Part shown: one piece after another, positions 46,385 through 54,946 of the stretch
How the letters are laid out: the number at the start of each line of letters is the position of its first letter
How positions within the stretch are numbered: position 1 is the first letter of the stretch
Assembly: GCF_033597815.2 (NCBI RefSeq)
Contig: NZ_CP166245.1
Coordinates: forward strand, 496,001-560,000
DNA length: 64,000 bases
Direction of reading: 5' to 3'
Source: Staphylococcus sp. KG4-3
GTDB taxonomy: Bacteria; Bacillota; Bacilli; Staphylococcales; Staphylococcaceae
Program-made: the position numbers and the translations under genes
The notes under the pieces: generated by a model
Databases searched by the model: none
What the model saw: only the letters and a program-made list of their open reading frames with translations
Told to the model about the DNA's origin: nothing

Positions 46385-46753
46385 TTGAAATACTTTTTAA
46401 TTACTATGGGTGTATTATTTACAATTATTGGTTTTGTAGGAGCTATATTACCGCTATTACCTACGACTCCATTTTTGTTAGTTGCTGTTATTTGTTTTTC
46501 CAAGAGTTCGGAGAGATTTGAAAATTGGTTAGTAAATACTAAAATTTATATAGCTTATGTAGAAAGTTTTAAAAACAACAAAGGCTATACTTTGAAAAAT
46601 AAATTTAAGTTATTGATTAGTGTTTACATTGTTGTTGGATTCTCGATTTTTATGATAGATCATTCATTAATAAGACTAGGGTTAGTAATAATGCTGATCA
46701 TTCAAACAATTGTACTATTTACAGTTGTTAAAACATTACCTAAGAATTTTTAA
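46385..46753 (+). CDS. YbaN/DUF454-family small membrane protein
   Basis: 122 residues with three hydrophobic segments; the start YFLITMGVLFTIIGFVGAILPLLPTTPFLLVAVICFSKSSERFENWL is the DUF454 signature. Function unknown; sometimes next to respiratory or haem genes. Starts at TTG 46385, with AGGAG 8 bases upstream. Confidence 0.78.
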   Translation: MKYFLITMGVLFTIIGFVGAILPLLPTTPFLLVAVICFSKSSERFENWLVNTKIYIAYVESFKNNKGYTLKNKFKLLISVYIVVGFSIFMIDHSLIRLGLVIMLIIQTIVLFTVVKTLPKNF

Positions 46754-46852
46754 GTCTGAAAAATTAGAAATAAGCAATAATAGGTTAGCGATTAAACTAT
46801 ATTCAACTTTTGTTTTGACTATTTGTATTTATAAAAGATAGAAATGGACAAA

Positions 46853-46890
46853 TACTCATGTGTAACCTCACAAACTCAATAAGCAGATTA
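46853..46890. repeat. Dispersed repeat copy A (TACTCATGTGTA...)
   Basis: TACTCATGTGTA, a variable middle and AACTCAATAA recur at 61300-61337 with about 80 percent identity. The core CTCATGTGTA is also in the 91-bp repeats before ung. Confidence 0.6.
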
Positions 46891-46980
46891 CAAGTGATGG
46901 TTTAAAAATAAAGGTGTATAGTCGATGTGCATAAAAACTAGTTTTTTTTAGCGTTAATCTTTATAAATGGAGGATTGAAA

Positions 46981-47145
46981 ATGAAACTTATCAGTATTAT
47001 TTTGGGTATTTTAGTGATACTTTCTTGGTTGTTTGTACTTAAAGAGTACAAACGAGGAAATGAGAAAACAGAAAAGGGTAAGACAGTCATCCTAATTGCT
47101 TGTGCTTTGACTTTTGTGATGACGTTAATGAATTTCTTTGACTAG
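46981..47145 (+). CDS. 54-residue small membrane protein
   Basis: ATG 46981 opens a 54-residue frame with two hydrophobic segments (LISIILGILVILSWLFVL and VILIACALTFVMTLMNFF) joined by a charged loop KEYKRGNEKTEKGKT. GGAGG lies 8 bases before the ATG, which makes a real gene likely. No family recognised. Own terminator at 47237. Confidence 0.65.
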   Translation: MKLISIILGILVILSWLFVLKEYKRGNEKTEKGKTVILIACALTFVMTLMNFFD

Positions 47146-47236
47146 TTAGAAACTTGAACATAATATTAATTTGTTTTAAAACTTATAGCGTTAAAATTTA
47201 TAAATTCTAGTAATTATATGACGTAATATGAATAGG

Positions 47237-47277
47237 AAAGCTCCCCGAAACCTACTATATAGGTTTTGGGGAGCTTT
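47237..47277. terminator. Bidirectional terminator
   Basis: AAAGCTCCCC-AAACCTA pairs with TAGGTTT-GGGGAGCTTT and is followed by TTTTA, between two convergent small membrane protein genes. Confidence 0.88.
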
Positions 47278-47289
47278 TTAACAAGAAAA

Positions 47290-47526
47290 TTATTTTATTC
47301 TTTTCAATATAGTTGAAGCAATAGCACATAAAATTGTAATACAAAGTAAGACACATAAAAGGGTAAAGCTACTGCCAGAGACATTAAAACCCATTTCAAA
47401 AGTAGTATTACTCTTATGCATATAGAAATTTATAATTATAGTAATTATCACGCCAATAAAGGAAAGTATGCCTATAATATCAATCATTAATTTAGTATAA
47501 GGATACTTGGTATTTTTTGTAATCAT
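47290..47526 (-). CDS. Small two-helix membrane protein
   Basis: 78 residues: a hydrophobic segment MIDIIGILSFIGVIITIIINFYM, a short loop and a second one FTLLCVLLCITILCAIASTIL, ending in basic residues. No family recognised. Convergent with the 54-residue protein gene and sharing its terminator. Confidence 0.55.
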   Translation of the reverse strand: MITKNTKYPYTKLMIDIIGILSFIGVIITIIINFYMHKSNTTFEMGFNVSGSSFTLLCVLLCITILCAIASTILKRIK

Positions 47527-47802
47527 ATCTTCACTACTTTCTTTAAATTTAATTTTTGGAAAATGCTAGTTATTCGTACTTAAAGTAAAGTGATAAATAA
47601 GAGATAGATTTAACAAATTTTTTAGAGAAAAATACTTCACTTATCATCAAATAATTAGCAATTCATTTTTTACTAAACTTTAAATGTTTATGTTAATTAT
47701 AAAATAGTTAATATTTTTTGGAAAATACTATATGTATAATAACATAGTTTATTAATATGTTATAATCGTAGCAAATATATTTTAGGAAAAGAGGGTTTGA
47801 TA

Positions 47803-48399
47803 ATGAAAGCTATAAAATACTCATTACTAATTGCGTTAACATTACTATTAACAGCTTGCAATAATGCTAAGTCAGAATATGAAACTCCTGATAAAGAAGC
47901 ACAAGCGACAGAAACACCAACTGAAATATTTTCGAGTCAGAAAATAGATGAAACTATTAGTGAAGAAGAAATGGATTCAAGTATTAAGCAATATTTAGAT
48001 ACGTTTAACGCGTTGGAGGAAAACACTTCAAAAATGAGTGAGAGAGATGAGTTAAGTGAGAAGGATCAAGCAAAATTAAATAGATTAACAAAAATGGCTC
48101 ACAAGAATGATGAAAACTTTAAGCATTTTATAGAATCAAATCAAATACCTGAACAATATGAAAAAGGAAGTTTTGAAGTTAGTGATTATGTAACTTCTGT
48201 GAATGAATTAATGAGTAAAATTAATGATAAAGTAAATGAAACGAAAAATGAGTCACATTCAGATAAAGCAAAATTAAAAGCTGTAGGAGAAATTGAAGAT
48301 CTGAATGCTAAATATAAAGATAGAGTTAATGGAAAAAAACAAGAAAAAGTAGAACAATTTCTAAAGAAACATGATATTAAAACAAAGGCGTTTGATTAA
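47803..48399 (+). CDS. Lipoprotein with NDxxF-like helical domain
   Basis: 198 residues. Lipobox LLTACNN at the end of a short signal peptide gives Cys18 as the lipidated residue; then an acidic linker and a helical domain rich in Lys and Glu (LDTFNALEENTSKMSERDELSEKDQAKL). It resembles staphylococcal NDxxF-motif lipoproteins of unknown function. ATG 47803 has GAGGG upstream. Monocistronic with its own terminator. Confidence 0.75.
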   Translation: MKAIKYSLLIALTLLLTACNNAKSEYETPDKEAQATETPTEIFSSQKIDETISEEEMDSSIKQYLDTFNALEENTSKMSERDELSEKDQAKLNRLTKMAHKNDENFKHFIESNQIPEQYEKGSFEVSDYVTSVNELMSKINDKVNETKNESHSDKAKLKAVGEIEDLNAKYKDRVNGKKQEKVEQFLKKHDIKTKAFD

Positions 48400-48498
48400 A
48401 ATAAAAGAGAAATATATAATATTGATGAATTTATAGAAAAAATTGTAAGTGAAAAAACGTGTTTAATTAAATAAAGTTGAATGTTTTGTAATGAAAAC

Positions 48499-48545
48499 AA
48501 TCCCCTAAATTATGGTTCGAAATCCCGTCGTTTAGGGGGATTTTA
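48499..48545 (+). terminator. Terminator after the lipoprotein gene
   Basis: AATCCCCTAAA pairs with TTTAGGGGGATT across a 24-base loop and ends in TTTT. T-run partly within the stem. Confidence 0.7.
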
Positions 48546-48606
48546 TATGTGAAAATAACTTTTACATATTTGATGAATATTGAAAGTAAAACATATAGAC
48601 TTCATA

Positions 48607-50004
48607 CTAAAATTGATCGATATAATAACGAAGTTTATCTAATGCATATTTAATATTTGTATCATTTTCATAGGAATAAGATAATCTAATAGTATTATCT
48701 GTACTTCCATAAATATATCCTGGGTTAATAAGAATATGTTCTTTATCTGCAAGTTCAATAAAAAGTTTTTTAATATTAATACTATCTTTTAATGTCACCC
48801 ATATGAAAAATCCGCCTTCAGGAACATTCCACGTCGCTATTGTTGAAAAGTTTTCATTCAATATTTTTAACATATAATCTCTTTTTTGTTTTAGTGCTTT
48901 ACGTACAAATTTAGTGTGATTATCATATTCGCCACTATTCAACATTTCATAAACAACCATTTGAGATAATATACTAGACCCGTAATCAATTTGCATTCTA
49001 ATATCTCCAAGTTGTTCTACAATTTTCTCAGAAGCAGCTATCCAACCAATACGCATGGCTGGCGCAATTGTTTTTGAAAAGCTATTAATGTAAATAACAT
49101 TGCCATTCGTATCAAATGCTTTGATTGGTATATTTGGTTTATTTTCAAACCACAAATCTCTGTAAATATCGTCTTCAATTATTGGGATATTGTGTACTTT
49201 ACTATAGTTTAATATATTTTCTCGTGCTTTTGATGAAAGTACTGCGCCTGTAGGATTATTAAATGTTGATTCTACATAAAATGCTTTAATGTAAGCATTT
49301 GGGTAACTGTTTAATAGTGCCTTTGATTCTTTAGGTTGATTGTAATTTATATTGATACTACGCATATTTAATATATCGAAGACATTTGTAGAGTCGACAT
49401 AAGAAGGTGTGTTTCGAAATATGATTGTATTTTGGCTCAAAAAACCTATTGAAAGTAATTGAATAGCGTGAAGCGCACCAGAAGTTATTAATATATTTTT
49501 ACTTGATACGGAAATATTGTGTCTTTGTAGTCTTTTGGCAATAATTTCCCTCAATTTAATATAACCATACCCATTGTTATAGCCAAACGACAGATCGCCT
49601 ATGTAGTTTGAAACACGATGCATTGCTTTTTTTAAGTCTTCATGTGGTAGAATTTCGTCACCTAATTCGCCTTTGCTTACATGTACATATGATTGATTTG
49701 TTTCTAATTTATTAATAAGTTGTACAGTGTATTGGCTACGGGTACTTGAGCTCCATTCCATCATTTCTTCCCATTTATTTATAATATATGTTTTGTTTAA
49801 ATAATCATTAACATAAGTACCGCTTCCTCTTGAAGTGTATATAAATCCTTCAGCTTCTAATAATTCAATACTTTTGATGATTGTAACTCTGTTTACATTA
49901 AATTGGTTTGCTAATTTTCTTTGTGAAGGAATACGCATTCCATAAAACCAGTCCCCATTAATGATTTTCTCTCTTATATATGAAGCAATATCCTTATATT
50001 TCAT
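48607..50004 (-). CDS. MocR/PdxR-type regulator (GntR HTH fused to aminotransferase fold)
   Basis: 465 residues. N-terminal GntR winged helix (YKDIASYIREKIINGDWFYGMRIPSQRKLANQFNVNRVTIIKSIELLEAEGFIYTSRGSGTYV) and a class I aminotransferase-like domain with the PLP Lys in YINSFSKTIAPAMRIGWIA and ITSGALHAIQLLS. MocR proteins use PLP as effector to control vitamin B6, amino acid or transporter genes. It is divergent from an EamA transporter, its likely target. The nearest known group (PdxR or others) is not settled. Confidence 0.85.
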   Translation of the reverse strand: MKYKDIASYIREKIINGDWFYGMRIPSQRKLANQFNVNRVTIIKSIELLEAEGFIYTSRGSGTYVNDYLNKTYIINKWEEMMEWSSSTRSQYTVQLINKLETNQSYVHVSKGELGDEILPHEDLKKAMHRVSNYIGDLSFGYNNGYGYIKLREIIAKRLQRHNISVSSKNILITSGALHAIQLLSIGFLSQNTIIFRNTPSYVDSTNVFDILNMRSININYNQPKESKALLNSYPNAYIKAFYVESTFNNPTGAVLSSKARENILNYSKVHNIPIIEDDIYRDLWFENKPNIPIKAFDTNGNVIYINSFSKTIAPAMRIGWIAASEKIVEQLGDIRMQIDYGSSILSQMVVYEMLNSGEYDNHTKFVRKALKQKRDYMLKILNENFSTIATWNVPEGGFFIWVTLKDSINIKKLFIELADKEHILINPGYIYGSTDNTIRLSYSYENDTNIKYALDKLRYYIDQF

Positions 50005-50117
50005 AAATACCTTCCTTTTAAAATTGGTTGGGTTAATTTTGATCGAATTGGTTGTACCTAGTGTAACGTTAATTCTTTATTCTGAACACATATTAAATTG
50101 AAGGTGGGCGTTCAGAG

Positions 50118-50171
50118 ATGAAAAGAGATAAAGTATATATTATTTCCGTGATAAGTGTGAGTAATTTATGA
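50118..50171 (+). CDS. 17-residue upstream ORF coupled to the EamA gene
   Basis: ATG 50118, with AGGTGGG 9 bases upstream, encodes MKRDKVYIISVISVSNL and stops at TGA 50169-50171, overlapping the EamA start as ATGA. The EamA gene itself has only a weak ribosome site, so translation through this ORF may be needed for its expression. Confidence 0.5.
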   Translation: MKRDKVYIISVISVSNL

Positions 50172-51052
50172 GTAACAAACAAACCAAAATAAAAGTCTTT
50201 TTTGCTTTCATGATTACTATATTTTTGTGGGCTTCAGCGTTTCCTATGATAAAAGTAGCATTATATGATTTTAAAGCAGAAAATTTATCTGCATTAAGAC
50301 TAATGATTGCGAGTATAATCCTTCTAGTTATAGCAATAATTAAGAAAGTCTCATTACCAGTACTTAAAGATATTCCTATTATATTGGTTTTAGGCTTTTG
50401 TGGGTTTACTGTATATCATACAGCACTAAGTTTTGGAGAATATTACGTAAGTGCTGGTGTTGCGAGTCTAATTGTCTCGACTACACCAATATTTGCGACA
50501 CTTTTAGCTACTTATTTCTTAAGAGAAAAATTTTCTAAAATAGCATGGTTAGGTTCAATTATTGCATTCGTTGGAGTAGCATTTATATCGTTGGGGGATG
50601 ATGCGACATTACATGCTATGATTGTAGGTATTATTTTAGTATTAGTAGCTTCCATAGGGGAAAGTATATATTTTACTTTTCAATCGAATTATTTAGAAAA
50701 ATATGGATTTATACCATTTACTATTTATACTATTATCGCTGGTACATTGTTCACTTTGATATTTTTACCTGATACATTTACTGAATTGCAAAATGCAAGT
50801 GTGATATCAATGTTATCTGTTTTATATCTAGGTGCATTTCCAACAGTTATCCCATACATTGCTTTAGCATATACCATAAATAAAGTGGGAGTTTCCGATG
50901 CTACAATGGCTCTTTACTTAACACCAGCAGTTTCTCTTGTTTTGGCGTTTTTTATACTTGGAGAGGTTCCTAATATTGTAGCTATCATAGGTGGCGTTAT
51001 TACATTAATAGGTATCACTATAACAACTAATCAATCGAATGAATACGTGTGA
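50168..51052 (+). CDS. EamA/DMT-family transporter
   Basis: 294 residues with ten hydrophobic segments in two EamA repeats (FFAFMITIFLWASAFPMIKVAL and ASIGESIYFTFQSNYLEKYGFIPFTIYTIIAG). The family exports amino acids or metabolites. Divergent from a MocR regulator 163 bases away. ATGA overlap with the small upstream ORF suggests coupled translation. Confidence 0.82.
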   Translation: MSNKQTKIKVFFAFMITIFLWASAFPMIKVALYDFKAENLSALRLMIASIILLVIAIIKKVSLPVLKDIPIILVLGFCGFTVYHTALSFGEYYVSAGVASLIVSTTPIFATLLATYFLREKFSKIAWLGSIIAFVGVAFISLGDDATLHAMIVGIILVLVASIGESIYFTFQSNYLEKYGFIPFTIYTIIAGTLFTLIFLPDTFTELQNASVISMLSVLYLGAFPTVIPYIALAYTINKVGVSDATMALYLTPAVSLVLAFFILGEVPNIVAIIGGVITLIGITITTNQSNEYV

Positions 51053-51061
51053 AATCTAATT

Positions 51062-51104
51062 TTGAAGTATTAACAGACAAGAGACTTTATTGTTAATACT
51101 TCAA
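51062..51104 (+). terminator. Hairpin after the EamA gene
   Basis: TTGAAGTATTAACA and TGTTAATACTTCAA form a perfect 14-bp stem, then TTTGTA. The remainder to 51387 shows nothing recognisable. Confidence 0.7.
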
Positions 51105-51387
51105 TTTGTAAAAGGTTTACATTCTAGTTTGTTATGCTATGACTTTTATATATAAAAATAGGTTTCTATTTTATTTATAAAGTTAGTAGATGACTAGAAT
51201 AGAAATTAATAGTTATTATGCATGAATTTCAGTTAAGCTGAATATTTTATATCAAGCTTTTTAATTTTCTGAGTATCTTTACTGGAGTTAGATCAGTTAT
51301 ATAAATGTATTTTAGTGCAAATCGTTCCCTTTCATACTACTAATGTTTATTTTTAGATTAAACTATTGAAACTAATATCTGATTTGG

Positions 51388-51795
51388 TTATGGTTCTAAC
51401 TGCATAATTGCTCCAAAGTGTTGTTGGCAAGTAGTAAAAGATACAAATGCTATCAATTCACTTATTTCTGAAGGAGTTAGATGATCTTTCAATAATTTAA
51501 TAGCATAATCAGGGATTTCATTTCCTAATGTGAGATATACTTCTACAAAACCAATACAAATGGCTGATTTTTCATCAGTTAATTCATGGCTTGGTTTTCC
51601 TTTGGCTTTACAGTATTTGCAACCGTTCTTTTGAGCTAGCATTCTGCGTAATTCTTCTTTTAAGACTTGAGATAATAAACGTTCCTTTTCTAATGATTTA
51701 CTAAGGTTATTCCAGTTATACATAATTTCCTTGTTATAACCTAATAATTTTTGGAAAGGTGTCTCACCGTAAGCAGACAATTGAATTATAGACAT
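51388..51795 (-). CDS. Carboxymuconolactone decarboxylase/AhpD-like protein
   Basis: 135 residues. The AhpD-like redox motif CKYCKAKG lies at about residue 59 within a helical fold (LLSQVLKEELRRMLAQKNGCKYC...AICIGFVEVYLTLG). Probably a peroxidase-type thiol protein. Divergent from an Lrp-type regulator 109 bases away, which suggests regulation by it. Confidence 0.75.
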   Translation of the reverse strand: MSIIQLSAYGETPFQKLLGYNKEIMYNWNNLSKSLEKERLLSQVLKEELRRMLAQKNGCKYCKAKGKPSHELTDEKSAICIGFVEVYLTLGNEIPDYAIKLLKDHLTPSEISELIAFVSFTTCQQHFGAIMQLEP

Positions 51796-51904
51796 ATATA
51801 TTCCTCCTTTAACTTAGTAATTTTATGATACTTATAAATTTAATTGCATATTAAAAATTAGGTATAATGTAAATATTATTACTAAATTGAAGGGGATTAT
51901 ATAA

Positions 51905-52315
51905 ATGGACTTAACAGATAGAAAAATCTTAAAAATTTTAAAAGAAGATAGTAAAGTTTCTCTAAATTATATTAGTAATGAAGTTAACCTTTCAACGCCT
52001 TCGGTGCGAGAAAGATTAAATAAATTGAGAGATGTAGGTGTTATAAACAAATATACAATTGAAATTGATTATAAAACGCTAGGATATGACATTGAACTCA
52101 TAATAGATATAGTGATTAAAAATAATTTATATAAAGATTTTAAGATGTATATAGCAGAACAAGATAATGTGGAATTTTGTTATAGGATTTCAGGAGAAAG
52201 TTGTTTTATTTTTAAAGTAAGATTTAAAAGGATGATAGATGCAGAAAATTTTGTTGATAGTATACAAAAATATGGTCATACTAAAACAAATTTTATATTT
52301 TCAAAAACAATTTAA
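51905..52315 (+). CDS. Lrp/AsnC-family transcriptional regulator
   Basis: 136 residues: N-terminal HTH (LTDRKILKILKEDSKVSLNYISNEVNLSTPSVRERLNKLRDVGVINKYTIEIDYKTLGY) and a RAM ligand-binding domain (VEFCYRISGESCFIFKVRF). Senses an amino acid. Short for the family but complete. AAGGGG precedes the ATG; a terminator follows. Confidence 0.88.
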   Translation: MDLTDRKILKILKEDSKVSLNYISNEVNLSTPSVRERLNKLRDVGVINKYTIEIDYKTLGYDIELIIDIVIKNNLYKDFKMYIAEQDNVEFCYRISGESCFIFKVRFKRMIDAENFVDSIQKYGHTKTNFIFSKTI

Positions 52316-52318
52316 AAT

Positions 52319-52355
52319 AAAGCATGTGGCATAAATATATGATCCACATGCTTTT
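52319..52355. terminator. Terminator between lrp-type and phzF-type genes
   Basis: AAAGCATGTGG pairs with CCACATGCTTTT around a 14-base loop; convergent genes share it. Confidence 0.88.
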
Positions 52356-52361
52356 ATTAGT

Positions 52362-53270
52362 TTAAATGACATCTAAAACAACGTTAAAGGTTTTGACATA
52401 AACAGCATTTCCAGAAATTTTTATATCATAATCATCAGCATGAGTTGTAACTTCAACGTTCACTTTACCATCCTTTTCTATTTCTTGACCTTGTTCGATG
52501 AGTAGCGTTAATGGATTCGATGTCCTCTGCCTCTGTTTTATATATTTAATGTAATATGCTCCCATAACACCGGAAGCGGTACCTGTGACTGGGTCTTCTT
52601 TAGTACCCGAAAAGGGCGAGGAAAAATGTCTCGCATGCATATCAGTGTTGAAATGATGCGTTTCCATGCAGAATGGATGAATAGAAACATGTGGCATTTC
52701 TTTTAATATTAAAGGAAATAGTTCATTATTTGGATTCAATTTTTCACAAACTTTAAGGTTTTTAACCGGGGTAATAAGGGTACAAACACCCGTGCTTCCA
52801 TAAACAATAGGTAAATCATCGTCAAAATCACTTGTTTCTATACCCAAAACATTAGCTAAATCAACCTTAGAACCAGAGAATGTTTTAAACTGTGGTGAGG
52901 ATTGTTGCATAGTAATATATACAGCATCACTTGAGTTATCAATTTTTATTGGTAACACACCAGCATTTGTTTCGATTGTAAAGTCTGTTTTATTTTGTAA
53001 TAAACCCTTAGTTTTTAATGCGTAAAGTGTTGCAATAGTTGCATGACCGCATAGGTTCATTTCATGACCTGGCGTAAAAAAGCGTATTCTTAAATCAGCT
53101 TTATTAGATTTAAGTGGAAAAGCAGTTTCATTGAATCCAACTTTTAAGGCAATTGCCTGCATTTCTTCAACTTTTAAGTCATCACCACATAATACTATAC
53201 CCGCTGGATTGCCTCTATTTGCTTCAGTACTAAAAGCGTCATAGTGATAAACTTGTACAGATTTTGTCAT
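52362..53270 (-). CDS. PhzF-family isomerase-like protein
   Basis: 302 residues of the diaminopimelate epimerase-like PhzF fold. The N-terminal VYHYDAFSTEANRGNPAGIVL with the catalytic Glu in GFNETAFPLKS, HEMNLCGHATIATLYAL and DPVTGTASGVMGAYYIKY are family signatures. Natural substrate unknown in staphylococci, which make no phenazines. Single gene between lrp and the malate transporter. Confidence 0.85.
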   Translation of the reverse strand: MTKSVQVYHYDAFSTEANRGNPAGIVLCGDDLKVEEMQAIALKVGFNETAFPLKSNKADLRIRFFTPGHEMNLCGHATIATLYALKTKGLLQNKTDFTIETNAGVLPIKIDNSSDAVYITMQQSSPQFKTFSGSKVDLANVLGIETSDFDDDLPIVYGSTGVCTLITPVKNLKVCEKLNPNNELFPLILKEMPHVSIHPFCMETHHFNTDMHARHFSSPFSGTKEDPVTGTASGVMGAYYIKYIKQRQRTSNPLTLLIEQGQEIEKDGKVNVEVTTHADDYDIKISGNAVYVKTFNVVLDVI

Positions 53271-53534
53271 TGAATCACTCCTAGATGTAACAAACTCATT
53301 TGATGTTACATCTAATTTATCAAAGTTTATAACCTAGGTAAAAATGATTATTAAAATAACTCTACTTATAATCATGTTTAACCCAAAATATTATTCTGTT
53401 TACCCGTTATTATTTAATAATTTTACATATTTTTGGTTTTTTTAATTACAAAAAGATTTAAAAATTTACATAATCTATCATTCCTCCTCGTTTAGCAATA
53501 TTATGAAAATATTCATTATTTAAGGGGGATGTCA

Positions 53535-54878
53535 ATGATATCTAAAAGTGAAATGAAAGCGCTTACTATAGATGAGGCAGAAAAAGATGGCCGAATCTGG
53601 TCGAAATTAACATATATGAAGGTAGGTATTATACCTTTACCTCTATATATAACATTAGCAGTGATCATATTTATTGCCTCTGTTTACAATGCGTTACCGG
53701 CTGATATGATTGGTGGTTTTGCGATCATTATGATTTTAGGGGTGCTGTTTGGTGATTTAGGAATGAAAATTCCAATTTTAAAAGATATAGGTGGTCCTGC
53801 AATTTTAGCTTTATTAATACCATCTACTTTAGTATTTTTAGGTGTCTTTAATACAGCTTCGATGAACGCCGTCACAACGTTAATGAAAACATCAAATTTC
53901 TTATATTTTTATATTTCATGTCTTGTTGTCGGTAGTATTTTAGGAATGAAGAGTAAAGTTTTAATACAAGGATTTACCCGTATGTTTATTCCGTTAATTG
54001 TAGGTACTTTAACAGCAGTTATTGTTGGATTACTTGTAGGTATGTTATTTGGTTATGAAATTAAGCATACATTATTTTATATTATTGTACCTATTATTGG
54101 GGGAGGAATTGGAGAAGGCATTTTACCTTTATCAATAGCATATTCATCAATTTTAGGGGAATCTGCTGAATCCTTTGTTGCGCAAATGATACCAGCAGCC
54201 GTTATCGGCAATATTATTGCAGTAGTGACAGCTGGATTAATGATGAGACTAGGTGAAAAGCAAAAGTCATTATCTGGTAATGGAACATTGGTAAAGGCAT
54301 CTGATGATAAAGAGATGGCAGCTGATACAAACGACGATAATAAGAAAGTAGATTTTTCACTTATGGGAGCAGGATTATTAATAGCCTGTACATTCTTTAT
54401 TTTTGGTGATCTTGCACACAAGTTTATTGGTATTCCAGGACCAGTTATTATGATTTTATTGGCTACATTGATTAAATGTTTACAATTAATGCCTAATAAA
54501 ATGGAACAAGGTGCACACCAACTATACAAATTTATATCTACGAGTTTGACTTGGCCACTTATGGTTGGACTAGGTATGTTGTATATACCATTAGAAGAAG
54601 TTGTTAAGATTGTTTCACCTGCATATATTGTGATTTGTGCTTCAGTTGTTATAACGATGATTGGCTCAGGATTTTTTGTGGGCAAATTGATGAAAATGTA
54701 TCCAGTTGACGCTGCAATTGTTACAGGATGTCATAGTGGCTTGGGTGGCACAGGAGATGTTGCAATTTTATCAGCATCAAAACGCATGTCATTAATGCCA
54801 TTTGCGCAAGTAGCAACAAGATTAGGTGGCGTATCAACAGTAATAGCTGCAACATTCTTAATGAAATTATTAAGTTAG
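53535..54878 (+). CDS. maeN: 2-Hydroxycarboxylate transporter, probable Na+/malate symporter
   Basis: 447 residues with 11 or more hydrophobic segments. The 2-HCT hallmark GGxG motifs are visible in both halves: PIIGGGIGEGILPLSIAYSSILG and TGCHSGLGGTGDVAILSASKRMSLMPFAQVATRLGG. Family members (MaeN, CitS, MleP, CimH) take up malate or citrate. Next to malic enzyme, malate is most likely. ATG 53535 has GGGGG 6 bases upstream; ATG 53529 abuts it. A cre-like site lies inside codons 7-11, and the CitA-type two-component system at 43.9-46.2 kb is its likely activator. Confidence 0.85.
   Translation: MISKSEMKALTIDEAEKDGRIWSKLTYMKVGIIPLPLYITLAVIIFIASVYNALPADMIGGFAIIMILGVLFGDLGMKIPILKDIGGPAILALLIPSTLVFLGVFNTASMNAVTTLMKTSNFLYFYISCLVVGSILGMKSKVLIQGFTRMFIPLIVGTLTAVIVGLLVGMLFGYEIKHTLFYIIVPIIGGGIGEGILPLSIAYSSILGESAESFVAQMIPAAVIGNIIAVVTAGLMMRLGEKQKSLSGNGTLVKASDDKEMAADTNDDNKKVDFSLMGAGLLIACTFFIFGDLAHKFIGIPGPVIMILLATLIKCLQLMPNKMEQGAHQLYKFISTSLTWPLMVGLGMLYIPLEEVVKIVSPAYIVICASVVITMIGSGFFVGKLMKMYPVDAAIVTGCHSGLGGTGDVAILSASKRMSLMPFAQVATRLGGVSTVIAATFLMKLLS
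53554..53567 (+). promoter_or_regulatory. Intragenic cre-like site in maeN
   Basis: TGAAAGCGCTTACT matches the symmetric cre consensus TGAAAGCGCTTTCA at 12 of 14 positions. It is 20 bases inside the coding sequence, a position compatible with a CcpA roadblock. Confidence 0.65.
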
Positions 54879-54946
54879 TAAGAATGTATTCACAACCATT
54901 TATAAATAAAAGACGGAATAACAATTAATTAAGGGAGTAGAAATAC

